DNA of 64,000 nt from NCBI GenBank assembly GCA_036245805.1, contig BTRK01000001.1, positions 1,798,001 to 1,862,000 of the forward strand, written 5' to 3'. Position 1 is the stretch's first letter. Each line of letters opens with the position of its first letter. The notes under the pieces are model-generated. The model worked only from the letters and a program-made list of their open reading frames with translations, made no database searches and was not told where the DNA came from. The stretch is from Pristionchus mayeri. Lineage: Eukaryota; Nematoda; Chromadorea; Rhabditida; Neodiplogasteridae. Shown here piece after piece: positions 49,132 to 60,197 of this stretch. A program made the position numbers and the translations under genes.

Positions 49132-50566
49132 TCATTCAAATGTGAATTTTATTCCCGATCCTTCCATCTTCGTCTCGAACAACTCATCGAATGCCTCGTT
49201 CTGAGCGACGGTGAAATGATTCTTCCAGTCTCCAATTTCACCCTTCAAATTCACAACGCATTTTTGATACTCAGCTTGCACAGCCCCACCTTTCTCATGA
49301 ACTTGCCGATCTTTTCGTCAAACGCCGTAGTTCCATTTACCATTTTGTTTTCCTAAATGCTTAAAATATTGATTTCAAAGATCAGTTCCGGATACCCTCA
49401 TCGAAGAGAACGAGCAGTGCTGGACAACTCTCGATCTCTGCTCGTCAGTGAGGGGAACACCAACGAATTCTTCGATTTCCTTTACTTGACTTATCAGATC
49501 CTTCTTCATGTCTTCGAAGAAGATAAATTTCGTCTCAACCAACACATTATCGATTGTTTCAAACAATAGTTTACATTGGGATTGTTGCGTGTGAACTTCC
49601 AGAAGCTAAGCACGTGATCGAACCAGCTTCCGAAGTAGATGTTACCGCTGCAATTGAGCGAGAAGAACTCACTCCAGGTCAAGTCTGAATCATAAATTAT
49701 CCTCAGTTTGCCATTTTCCCAGTACTTACCGGCTTGCTGTCCCAGAGAATCGTTCAATTTGTGAAAGTGGAAGTTTGAAACAGCTTGGTCCTTAGGATTG
49801 CGTGCCACGTACACCAGCTGTGAATTAGAAATTTATTTTAAATATGAGGCGATGCTCAAAATCACCTTGCATTTGCCTTCCCGAATATCAGTAGGGAGGC
49901 GTTCGAGGGAAAGGTGCGTGAACCAGAGGTTCTTCTTTCCAGTGTTTAGTGAATCAGATTTACGAAAGAGGGGATCGTCAGGGATACACTCTAGCCAGGG
50001 GACTCTATCCAGCATTCTTCTCGCTTTGAGTGTGACCAAGTCTCCCTCGTGAACAATTGAAGATATAAGTTCGGATGTCCAAACCGTTCCTAAAAGATGT
50101 GATTCGAAACAGATAGCGCAGGGATAGTGAGCTTTCGGCACTTGTTCGATATTTGCCCCCCCCCCCCCCACCGCTGTATCATTTCTCATTAGGCTAAGGG
50201 GGGGGGGTCAAATATGGAAGAAGTGCTGATTTTCTCTATCGATCATCGTAATGATGCAATCCCACGCTGCTCCGCGTGGTTTCTTCCATTTTGTTAACAT
50301 TTTTATATCTAACTATGTCACTTCTTACCCGACTTGGAGTAGGTAGAGATGATCACGTCATCCGGTCCGAACTCCTTATCTTTGAGCGCGAGAATACTCT
50401 GCGAGGTAACGATGGTTCCGGGCAGAATGATCCCCCCAAACAGCTCCGCGGAAGGAATGTTGGCAATGTATCTGAAGAACAATGCAATGAATGAATTTGA
50501 AGTAAAATAATCGCATTTGTTAGCTTACCGTTGTTTTAATTCGTCTGAAGCTTCGCACAAGTTCAT
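49132..50566 (-). CDS. Cytosolic sulfotransferase (SULT/SSU-1 type)
   Basis: Transfers sulfate from PAPS to a small hydroxyl or amine substrate. Eight minus-strand exons join in phase to 304 residues, the family's normal length: 50566-50529, 50471-50329, 50089-49866, 49817-49730, 49684-49575, 49533-49396, 49352-49290, 49242-49132. Seen: PAPS loop TYSKSGT (56-62), catalytic histidine in [10 protein letters not shown] (H119), the 3'-phosphate motif [13 protein letters not shown] (141-153, S149), EDMKKD, and the C-terminal [18 protein letters not shown] motif (267-284) with the KxxxTVxxxE dimer signature. Three introns are only 41, 45 and 47 bp. The ATG sits behind a CTGCAG acceptor with two bases between. 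C. elegans ssu-1 and the Pristionchus sult-1/seud-1 mouth-form gene belong to this family; which one this matches cannot be decided without a tree. Intron 2 carries a foldback repeat. Confidence 0.93.
50139..50231. repeat. Foldback repeat inside sulfotransferase intron 2
   Basis: Left arm CGGCACTTGTTCGATATTTG followed by a C run; right arm a G run followed by TCAAATATGGAAGAAGTGCTG. The arms are about 30 bases and pair with a few mismatches. A related single arm, CACTTCTTCGATATTTGGCCC, lies just past the gene's 3' end at 49090-49110, so this is a dispersed element. Confidence 0.7.
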
Positions 50567-51269
50567 TGCTGCAGTTGACTGAATGTGGCAATGGCCACAA
50601 GACAGGGGAAAACAAGTCTGTAAGTACACGAGGAGGCAGGAATGATCCCTTATCAGGTAAGCTGGGCTCTACTTGGTTTGGCAGCGTATCACCTTGACCC
50701 GAGACATTGATATTGATACTGGGCCGAATGCGAGAGTTAGTGTTAGTGAGAGATCAAATGAAGGGCATTAGACGTGGCGATACCGCTAAGCATCTCACTC
50801 GATAAAGACTTCGCAATTCAGGTTTTTCAACTCTAATAATGATCAGAGAAGAGATGTTTGAAGGGATCAGTTAATGAATACGATTCCGAGAACAGAAAAT
50901 ATGAAAATTTCAAAACAGTTTATTTAGGTTACGGGCAAAGTAAGATTTCATGAAAATTAAGAAAAGCAATATAAAAATTGTTGGTGATGAAGAAGACAGA
51001 AGGACAGGAGGAGTGAAACAACTTTTAACCATCTGTGACCCTTCTTTCTCTTGTGAATGGCGACTGTTATGCGACACTGAACGGTCAATGGGGGAAGGGA
51101 AATGTGACACCCATTAGAATGCGAGTAAGTGACGGTAGTCAGATTGTTGCACGTCCCTCAAGAATTGATTGCTACCTATTTGGGGCAGAGCTTGAATATA
51201 ATCAACTTGCAGTGCTTTATCATTTGCCTCACAGAAGAATACGCAACACATGGCGGTCCAGGTTATGTA
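50567..51269. other. Sulfotransferase 5' flank, no gene seen
   Basis: AT-rich sequence with no supported exon. It should contain the sulfotransferase promoter. No TATA element was recognised. Confidence 0.5.
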
Positions 51270-52167
51270 TTAGGTTGATGCAAAAGTTTCTGACTATTCC
51301 ATTTTCGAAGTTTTTTTCGGCGTATTTCGACTACATGCCATTCCTTCATGTTTATAGTAAAGGGCTTATATCTAGACTACAATAGTATGTTTACATCGAA
51401 TATAGCTCGTAGGATGCCTAAGAAAACCGCTTCCGCATCAAAACATGCAAACATTGAGAATTTTTAGTGTTTTCGACTGAACCCTATACCTCGCATATCT
51501 GTGCCCTACCGAAGTAGCCCACTATATCAGTGGTAGGGGAAGAGTTGCTTGTTCAGATAACGTTGAAAAGACAGGATTACAACGCTCTTGGGGGAACTGA
51601 AACAGTTAAAAGTGTCGTTTTCGGCGTCCAAATCTCTACATCACGATTTCGAAACATCGTATTACTAAACAGGTAGATGAATAATTTCCAAAATGTAACT
51701 GCATACTAGTTCGGGAGAGTACTTCATAATGTGCAACAATTTATGTTTATTGATCGATCCACACTTGTAAAATCACAGCAAATATATATTCGCAGAATTG
51801 TAACTAGTGCAGAACTTGGCTTGAGAGCCGTGTTCAAGGGGACGTTGGCGGCCAGCATTCTTGCGCTAAGTCCTTTAATATTCCAAATAAGTGCCCTTAA
51901 AAATAATGCATTAGTTTTGTTGATGTCACGGTTCTCACATGAAATATAATAAATTCAAAATTCGGAATAATCGCGCACTGTGTAAACTTTGATTGTGAAC
52001 AGTACTATCCCTATCGATTGAATTGGCCCAGTATAGCGCTAGTTATAAAGTGTTCCCAAGGCCACATCAACTGTTGAAAACCGTTAGTTGATTGATCGAT
52101 TCCTAAGAAAGGGGTGCGTTGTTATGACCGAATATGAAAATAGTCAGAAACTTTTGCATCAGCCTAA
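51270..52167. mobile_element. Non-autonomous mariner-type element, 898 bp
   Basis: Terminal inverted repeats of 29 bp beginning TTAGGTTGATGCAAAAGTTT at 51270, mirrored at 52139-52167 with one mismatch, and flanked by TA on both sides (51268-51269 and 52168-52169), the Tc1/mariner target duplication. The interior has no open frame above 72 codons on + and no transposase motif that I recognise, so it is a deletion derivative or a MITE. Confidence 0.85.
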
Positions 52168-52363
52168 TATGTATAGGAACCTGGCCAATTACCTATTAGC
52201 GTATTCCTATACCCAGACACTCGCATGTTTACTCACTCCCCTCCCTCCGTCGTGTACGTGCCATTTGCATGCCGTTGACTAGAGTCCATTCCCCTCTCTA
52301 GTCTGATCACAGATGGAGGGGATTACAGGCGTTTACAGCGTTTACAGCGATTACAGGCATTTA

Positions 52364-52390
52364 TTAGGTTGGCAAGAAAGTTTTGTCGCA
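52364..52390 (+). mobile_element. Solitary mariner-type terminal repeat
   Basis: TTAGGTTGGCAAGAAAGTTT directly after a TA, followed by TGTCGCA; this is a mariner-type terminus related to, but distinct from, the element 200 bases to the left. I found no matching right end downstream, so it appears to be a fragment. It follows a short tandem of GTTTACAGC words. Confidence 0.65.
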
Positions 52391-54078
52391 TTTTTCTCGA
52401 CAAGTTCAGAGCCCTCGTGTTTGCTTCCTTGTTAATATCAGGAGTGCTGCTTTTTGTGCAATATAGATACATGTTCATATAGTATTAGCATATGTTTGAC
52501 ATTATCATATGCGCTCGTTCAATCGAGAAAGATGCGTTAGTCTGTAGGGAATACGTTCGATACTCAAATGTGTTCATCATCCTCTCTGGTTCAACTGCAT
52601 CCGATTCCAAACACAACCTAGTGGACACGCATCTGGGTCATTCCTTCTCTCTACCGCTGTACGAAGTTGGCTCAACGATATCGGTATTTGTGTGTGTTAT
52701 GTGATTAAAATTGGTAGGAGACATGAAGATACATACCTAATCCAAATTCACCTTCGTTGCAAAGCAGCAGCTGTCCTCAATCTCACTATGCGGTATTTTT
52801 GAAGCACCATTAGGGGCATCCACCCCAATATAAATAGGGGGATTTACGCAATCAAGAGGGTACAAAAACGAATAAATTTCAAAAGCTTTGATTTTACGAA
52901 ATTTTTCTCGCTGTGAAAATGTGTGTCTCTAAGAATTTTTCAATTGTTGAAACTCTTTCGAATCACAGGATGATGAAATTATAGAAGTGGGTGTATAAGG
53001 GACTGCATAGAATTTTGAGCACAATTTGTAGCCAGTTGGTGCGGATTGCAAGGAGTTAGGTATCTCCAAACACGATTTTCGGTGCTGAAAATTGTTGGTC
53101 TCACTTACGCTTAGTTTTTCTGTCCGTAATTGATCCTAGCTTCTCTCCAAAATAAGGTTAGGAGGGCCCCGGCATACACTATTCAAATACACGATATGAA
53201 TTGTTTTCCTTTCAGAAGACACGAATGGGGTGATATTTCCTTTATTCCATATGACTCACGAATCCGCTATGGAAGAATCGGAACATCATTTGGTTTAGCC
53301 AGTAGTTGAGTTATTCCTTTTTTATACTCATAGAGTTCCCACATCTTTGTGCTATCCAACTAACACTCGTGTTCGGCTATACACGCTTCTTCAGCAGAAT
53401 TGTGATAAATTTTTTTGATACTTTTTCCATGGATGTCTATGAGTTTGTGAAACGATTGCTCCTGTCCAACTGGTAGTGATGCTGCTCCTACTCTGCCTAC
53501 TTATAGTCTGAGTACAAGCTATGCACATGTTGACGCCCTCTCTCTTCTCGCTCGTCTAGAGAGTAGTCCCCCCTTGTGTTCTCGCACCGGCTAGTCGACC
53601 GGTCTCTCCCCTGTCTATTTCTCCTCGTCCGATAAACTAGTGACTTCCACTCTACGCCCCTCGCTGCACGACTACAGGGAATACACAACAATCGCGATAA
53701 AAAGGGAGAAACTTTTAGAAAAACCACAATTCTGAAATTTCCTACTTTGCTCTCAGAGTCGTTCATATGTTCGTATGGAAGATATAGTGACTTCATTCAG
53801 TCGAGATGATTTAGAAATCTGAAAAAATGAGAACATTTCGCTATTGACCAAAAAGAAGGGAAGTTGGAAAATTGGAGAGACAAATTACGCGCCAAACAGA
53901 CTCTGATGAAGTTGAATAGTGGATGAAATCACTAGAGAAAAGATCTAGGAGGACGTAGAAGTGAGCTGTAGCAATGGAAACGAACGAAAAATGCGACTGT
54001 TAAAGTAGGAAAAGCTCGGAACGTATGCCCCCCTTTCCCTCCAGCATCTTGCCCCCGGTTGAGAGTAGGGATGGCTTA

Positions 54079-54236
54079 GCAAGAGATGGAACGATGGTCT
54101 GACTCTCCTCATATTACACACTCTCTCGCCGGTTAGAGTAAGCGAGAGATCATGCAATTTGAAGAGAGTATGACTCTCTTCATTTTCTCTTTGAGAGGCG
54201 AGAGAACACGCGGAATAAAGAGAGTCATTTCTTGCC
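54079..54236. repeat. Double hairpin, MITE-family relative
   Basis: Two adjacent foldbacks. The first, 54101-54169, runs from GACTCTCCTCATATTACACA to GAAGAGAGT; the second, 54172-54226, runs from GACTCTCTTCATTTTCTCTT to AAAGAGAGTC. The left end carries ATGGTCTGACTCTC and the first core reads CACTCTCTCGCCGGTTAGAG, as in the MITE family. This looks like a nested or tandem insertion. No clear target duplication. Confidence 0.65.
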
Positions 54237-54478
54237 CCGCCATCTCAAGTTGATAGAAGAAAGATAATGGAAGAGAGAAGAGTGTAATAACCATGACTCA
54301 GAGTGCGATCTGGTACTAAACGCCCATTGAATCTTCTAACAGATGCTGAGTAATGCGGTAATAAGTGTTTGAATGAGTCTGGTCTCTGTTGCTGTGGGTA
54401 TCTTAAGCACGAAGTCAGGGCCGTTATTCGGATATCGATCTCGAGGTAGGGATTAGGAAAGGGTTTGGCAACTGGGAA

Positions 54479-54581
54479 GTGCAAAAATTTTACGATCTCT
54501 TCATTCCCCATGCTCTCTAGCCGGTCAGACAGTGCGAGAGAGTATGCGGAATGAAGAGATGGAAAAATTTATTTTTTGCAC
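54479..54581. repeat. Long-arm hairpin with CTCTC core
   Basis: Arms GTGCAAAAATTTTACGATCT and continuing CTTCATTCC-CATGCTCTCT pair with AGAGAGTATGCGGAATGAAG continuing to TTTTTTGCAC. The loop is AGCCGGTCAGACAGTGCG. It shares the GCCGGTCAGA core with the dispersed family but has its own outer arms. Confidence 0.7.
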
Positions 54582-56047
54582 ACTCCACTTTGGCAGAGAA
54601 GGGAAAGAAAGAAGCCGATAAGGCTCCTTTCCTTCTGTAAAAGGTCATTGTTTATATGGAGCGGTGTAAAATTGATTTTTCATGTGAGAAACATCGTCAA
54701 TTTGCTCGATTTTTTTGGAAAAACGGACTCGTACTACTGTCAGAGCGGCAAACGCGGTCAGGAATATGTTAGAAGCACAGTAGCATATTTTGGTGGTAAC
54801 GCGGACACCGTAGGCAATACGTCAGGTGAATCTTCCCCTCCCCTCCAGTGAAGGCGCGCCGTAACACTCATCCAATCCCCTCCCTGCCAGTGAACTTCTA
54901 GAGAGTGCATTGTCAAGTGTGGTCTGGGAGAGATTACGGTGGTTACGGTAATGGGTACTATTCTAGGGTGGAGCTGGTTTGAATTTAGGAAGAGTACGGT
55001 ACCAATGTCGGCATTGGACGGGTACGGTATCTGTCTTCGATCTGGCACGGGATGCGGTATAGATATCCGCCAGCGAAGGACCGATGCCGCTACCGTACCA
55101 CATGTGTCTGGATTAAATAGTGTTGTTTTCCTGATCATCGCTCCCATTTGTTCATAATTCTCAAGAAATCTAATAAATAATTCATATTTGCTATAAGTGC
55201 GAAATGTATACAGCAATTTATAAAAAAATAAGCTCAATTGACATATGATGTCCATTCAAAATATTCAAACCATGAATTTGCCGATTTTAAATAGTGGGCT
55301 TTTTGAAAATTGTATTAAATAATTATAATTGATGAAACATAATTGAAAAAAAGCTCTAAAATTAATTTAATAATAATATTAAGATCGAAATCGAGTCCGA
55401 TTCTTACATAGTGTAACAATTTTAAAATTTTTCGATTCTTACAAAAATTGTAACAATTTGTAAAAATTTCGATCCTTACACTGTAATATTTGATCAAACC
55501 ACCAATTCTTACGCAACACTTAGACAAGTTCAGTCAGTTACAAAACTGTCTAACTAGTTCTCAAAAGCGATGCCTTCACGCTCCCCCTTATATATTCAAA
55601 ATATTAAAAATGACATTGAACAAAAATACTGTATTACGGTAACACGAAATTTGAATTCTTTCAAAATATCGATTTTCAGTTCAGCCTTTCTCGTCAATTC
55701 ATTATCGATTTTTACCGTTTTTCTTTGTCTTTTTCGAGTTTATCTTTCTCCTGTGACCGCCTGTTGCTCTACTAACTCGATTATACGCTCATTTGTGATT
55801 TTTTTAACTGGTGCCAAAGTAAGATATTGTTGGACGTTCTAATTTCCTCGATTTCTTCAAGATTGGATGCGTCAAGCGGTCTCTGGCGTCAAGGTGAGTA
55901 GCTCATCATGCACCTTCTCTCTTTTTATTTTTAATGGCAAACTGATTTTTCGATATTCAAAAATATCAATATAAATGGTATGAGTGTGTGTTTCTGAAGT
56001 AGCGTGAATTCAAGCCAAACTCTAATAGTAATGCCTAATGAGGTTAT

Positions 56048-56130
56048 GCCCTTATGGCGCACATGGTTAAGCGATAGACCTCTATGCAAAACCACCCGGG
56101 TTCGAGTCCGCCTGCGATCAAGATTTTTTG
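56048..56130 (+). ncRNA. tRNA-like sequence or SINE head (likely pseudo)
   Basis: A-box-like TGGCGCACATGG at 56055-56066 and B-box GGTTCGAGTCC at 56099-56109, spaced as in a tRNA, followed by a T6 run at 56124. The acceptor stem (GCCCTTA against TGCGATC) and the outer T stem do not pair, so it is not a functional tRNA. It could be a tRNA-derived short interspersed element or a pseudo-tRNA. Confidence 0.4.
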
Positions 56131-56507
56131 CAAGATTTTTTCTTTCTCTATCACAATATTTTTTCTTGCATATTTAAATAACGGGTTACACATTCATCCC
56201 TGCCCCAGTATTCATTCATTCTCGGCTGTACCATTTGTAGCTGGGTTACCCTTTCCCTTGTATTATAATGTAGATACTAATGTACTGTGCTGAACTGAAG
56301 TACTGAGAATTTGTGATGCAGTTTTTTTAAGATCCATTTTTTTTATATTTATATTTATTTCTTTTTTCTTTACAATTCCATCTTAAATATGGCACAAAAA
56401 TTAGTATAGTTATGACATTATTGAATATATGACACATACAAATATGGTACAAAATTATTAATTCCTAGAAATATGACACATGGGGGTGGGAAATTCTAGA
56501 AGAAAAT

Positions 56508-57028
56508 CCACTGCATTTTTCACGCACGCACTCTTTCACTTTCCCCCTGAATTTCGTCATATTTTCGGCCGCGCTCGCTCGCTATTCCCCATTCTTAGAC
56601 GATTCTTTGTAGCCATTCCCTTCAACCCCATGCCATGCCCTTCCCGGAAACACGACCTCTCCGTACTACTCCAAGAACGCCCACGCGCAATTTGTTTATT
56701 ATTTTTTACGTTCCCGACCCACGAACATTTCCCGCCCATACGAAAATATACTTTGCCCGCTACAACTCGGCAAAGTAGCTGCATCTAGCACCCGTCTGCC
56801 CCAAAATGATCAGAGCCGGAACAGTGCTCAATGCAAGGGCCGGCGAATGCGCAACACCGTAGCCAATCCCGGAACCGGCAACATATCCGGAAATTGGGGT
56901 ATCCTCTGCGATTTCCCATGCACAATAACGCATTGTTAAGGCACCTGTGGGCCCGCGCATTCGAAATACCTACTGGTAAACCCGTACCGTTTGAGGGCAA
57001 GAAGACCGCTTTTTGCGTCGCACCTACG
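56508..57028 (+). repeat. 521-bp dispersed repeat, copy 1 (direct)
   Basis: Pairs with 59638-60159 in the opposite orientation and aligns end to end, from CCACTGCATTTTT to CCGCTTTTTGCG, at roughly two-thirds identity by eye. Within it the same frame stays open in both copies, giving HFPPEFRHIFG, then PMPC and HDLSV here, and HFPPRFRHIFG, PMPC and HDLSV in the other copy. This copy stops at 56788. Both copies are flanked on the outer side by TATGACAC words. No known family recognised. Confidence 0.7.
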
Positions 57029-58606
57029 ATTAGGATCAGCCATAGGCGCACAAGTGCTTGGCTCACGGCAGAAACACACCCGGGGACACGGTCGACCAAG
57101 TTAGGATGGAAGCAGTTACGCGCGGACTCCCGCCTAGGCAACGGTGGGGGTAGTCACACAGGTGACACGCAGGGTCCGCCTGTGGTAGCATTAAGGCAGC
57201 GTGGGAAGGGAGGTGAAGTTACCTCGCTAGTAGCAGGCCTGGGATTTTTAACTTTCTCGAAGTTTTTTTCGAGAAAGATTACTTTATTTCTTGAAAATAT
57301 CAAGAAATAGGATATTTGTTTTGGAGTTTTTAAAAAAATTTAAAAGTAAAATAAATATTCAAAATCCCAGCCCTGCTCACCCTATACTTCCCACCTATAT
57401 CCCAAAGAATAAGCCATAACGCGAATAGGGTGACAAGTACAGATACCGTATACCGTATACCAGTTGTTTATGGTCTCTTCGACTTGCCTGTTTTGACGAC
57501 TCTTCTCCGCCAATTTTTGCCCCCAGTTAGACCACTCTCGACATTGATTTATCGAGAGGATTTCCAACTCGGAAGGGAGAAAGGCAATTGAATCTAAATT
57601 TCTAGTACGATTTGCGGGTCGATGAGCTCTCTCTGCTCTCTCGCTGTATCACTCTCTCAACTTACTCTTTTTCGACCCGGAATAACCAGTTTTCAAACTC
57701 GATTCTGATCTTATTTTCGCCACCCTAGTGTCTACCTTAAGCAGTTTGAGCAAATGGTCGCAAATGCACCCAAGCCACCTCCATCATTGCATTTCCACAA
57801 GATTTCCAAAATAAAATGAAATGAAATAGTCGCTCCGTCCATCGCCCGAAGTGAAGAAGGTCGCCTCGTGCGCTCGCTTTCCTGTTTTTATAAAATATAT
57901 ATTTTCCACTGATCGAGTCGCGTTCCCTCTCGATGGAGTCGCCATCACTTCGCAGAACCTGTTATATTTTGAATATTTAGAGTAGGAGGAAGAAGGAAGG
58001 ATAGGAAATAGGAAAAGTGTGGGATAGGAATTTTGTGTAGTCGCTGGCGAGTAGAGTGGAGCTGATGATTTTGAATTTTATCAGGGTGCCCAGAATTTTC
58101 GTGTCTTTATTTTTCATGTCTGTCATGAATGTATGTATGTGTCCCTCTACTTCCCTTGCATGTGATGTGCTGTCCCTGGTGTGTCCTCCCTGATGTTCTC
58201 ATGTGCTCTCCCCCATTTTCCCCCGACTTCGCATGTGTGTTTCTCTCTACCTCCAGCGATCAGAGACGGTCGTGAATCCTCTCCTCCAGAATTCGGCATC
58301 CTCCATTCCGAGATCATCATGAATCGTCCCGATCCTCGAACTTCTTTCGCGTGCAGCCATCAGATAGGGCGGCTTGATCGTCGGTTACCGTAGTTCTCAT
58401 TCTTGAAGCGGGAATATTTTCGGGGGTGATCCCTGAGCGGGTGACTTCACAGATGGGTCGATATGGTAGAACAACGGTAATTGTGCAACCACGTCCAGCG
58501 TAGTGCAGTCCGCTGAGGTCTTCTTTCTCTTGCATTCGCCAGATAGGGTAAAATAGGTCCATCAAGGTTTTCTGACCGGTCAGGGCACAGCGGGTCTCTT
58601 CGTGGA

Positions 58607-59128
58607 TCAGCCAGGGCAGTAGAGAAATAGTAGATGCGTATCCACGTCAGTCGTCAGGAGACCTTGTGGGGTGGTGGTGCACTCCGCTGAGGTCGGTTGG
58701 AAGACGGTAGTGTCGTAGCAAAACTGCGTGAAGTTGTTGACAAGATTCCTTTCTTCTGGTTGGTCAAGGAAGCAATCGGAAGTAATGGTAGGGCCATGGA
58801 AAGGGCACTTGTATACGATTGTGAGTGAGTCACACGTCGTCCATTGTGATGTTGAAATGGACCCATCGAAGATCCGATGAAGTACAGGCAGATCTTGGGG
58901 TTGGATCTTGGTTGGGACCTTGGGGTGCCGCGATGCTTGATGCTTCGTCTCTAGTCAGTCTCTAGTCTAGCTTCGTCTCTCGTCAGTGAGCCCAGAAGTA
59001 GAGACTGATCGACGGAAGAAAGACGCTCAGGGCGGCTTCTGATAGTGTTCAACCGTAGTGTTGCAGCTAAACTGCCCGAAGTTGCCGATGAGACTCCGAG
59101 AACAGCCGTAGACAACGGGAGACTGATC
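58607..59128 (-). pseudogene. Degenerate cysteine-rich secreted-type gene fragments
   Basis: Two related minus-strand coding-like blocks. The first, about 58880-58607, encodes TTCDSLTIVYKCPFHG, a SDCFLDQPEERN stretch, NNFTQFCYDTTVFQ and TSAECTTTPQ before a stop. The second, 59128-59027, encodes DQSPVVYG followed by LIGNFGQFSCNTTVEHYQ and a stop. The shared DQ-x-N-F-x-Q-F-x-C-x-T-T pattern shows a duplicated domain. A further TSADCTT echo lies downstream near 58520. The cysteine spacing recalls small secreted nematode families such as DUF19, but this is not established. No start, signal peptide or clean splice sites were found, so it is called broken. Confidence 0.4.
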
Positions 59129-59637
59129 CTACACCCTTACCCTTTCCCTCACCTTTTACCCTGCACGACACGCATTTTCTGGACACCCCAATGAAAGGTA
59201 TATAAGAGAATTAGAGAATGAGAGAAAGGAGGAATTCTTGTGGATTAGCAATGACGGAGGTGGCTATTTTTTCAACTTTTCGTATTGTTTGATTTTTGTA
59301 ATTTCGGTTTGGAGCTGCTTAAAGTAGATGTTCGCGTTATGGCTGATTTTCCTGTTTTTACCACTTACATTTTCAAAAAAAATATGTACCGTAACCAATC
59401 CTACCGCTCCGGTAGGAGTAGTTACGGTACTAACAACCGAGGTAGCTGCGCCTACCTTCCCTTAACACTGCATTAATATTACCGCAGGCCGACACGAGCG
59501 TGTCTCCGCTGCAACAACCCACACACCGTCCCCCAAGCAGAATTCCTAGCGTAACCCCTCCCACCCTAACTCGGCAAACCGATCCCCAGAGAGTGCTCCC
59601 ACCGTGAACGAAGCAACTGTGCTCCTAGACTAATCCT

Positions 59638-60159
59638 ACCGTAGTTGCTCCGCAAAAAGCGGCTCCTCACCCAAAAACGGGGCGAGTTTGCCTGTGGATT
59701 TTTCGAATGCTCGGTTCCCGCAGACGCAGTAAAAATGCGTCATTGCACATCGGAAACCGTAGAGGGCCCCAATCTGCCAATACGCTGCCAGTCCCGGAAC
59801 GACTACGGTATTACGCATTCCCCAGCACTTGCCCGAAGCACTGTCCCGACTCTGGCCACTTTGGGGTTTAAGACGAGTGCCCAATGCAGCCACTTGACCG
59901 AGTCGTAGTGGGCGGAGTCTATTTTCGTATGAGCGCAAAATGTCGTTGGTAGAGACGCGTAAAGAGTAATAAACAATTCGCTCGTGGTCGCTAGATGGAT
60001 AACTACGGAGAGGTCGTGCGGCCGGGAAGCGCATGGCATAGGTCTGCAGGCAACGACTACAAAGAACGCGTCTAAGACAGGCAATGGCGAGCGATCGCAG
60101 CCAAAAATATGACGAAATCTAGGAGGAAAGTGAGCACGGGCGCGAAAAATGTAGTGGAT
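59638..60159 (-). repeat. 521-bp dispersed repeat, copy 2 (inverted)
   Basis: Reverse-orientation partner of 56508-57028. In this copy the shared frame runs on to YDSVKWLHWALVLNPK and GTVLRASAGECVIP before a TAG at 59803. A second frame then reads VVPGLAAYWQIGALYGF and CGNRAFEKSTGKLAPF. The ATG of the long frame (60558) lies beyond the repeat in minisatellite-flanked sequence, so it is not a normal gene start. It could be a decayed gene family or a transposon fragment. Confidence 0.7.
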
Positions 60160-60197
60160 TAAAAAGTATGACACGACTAGGGGTGTTATGACACTAA

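Larger units (their letters stand above)
52391..56040. other. Intergenic region, no supported gene
   Basis: Mostly AT-rich. It contains two hairpin clusters (54079 and 54479), a TACNGTA-rich patch near 54930-55100 and strongly AT-rich sequence at 55200-55850. A minus-strand open frame of 165 codons (54758-55255) spans the TACNGTA patch and shows no domain, so it is not annotated. Confidence 0.5.

Noticed and set aside
54758..55255. 165-codon minus-strand open frame
   Set aside because: It runs through a TACNGTA-rich repeat patch and AT-rich sequence with no recognisable domain.
56048..56130. A functional tRNA gene
   Set aside because: The B box is good, but the acceptor and T stems do not pair, so only a tRNA-like element is reported.
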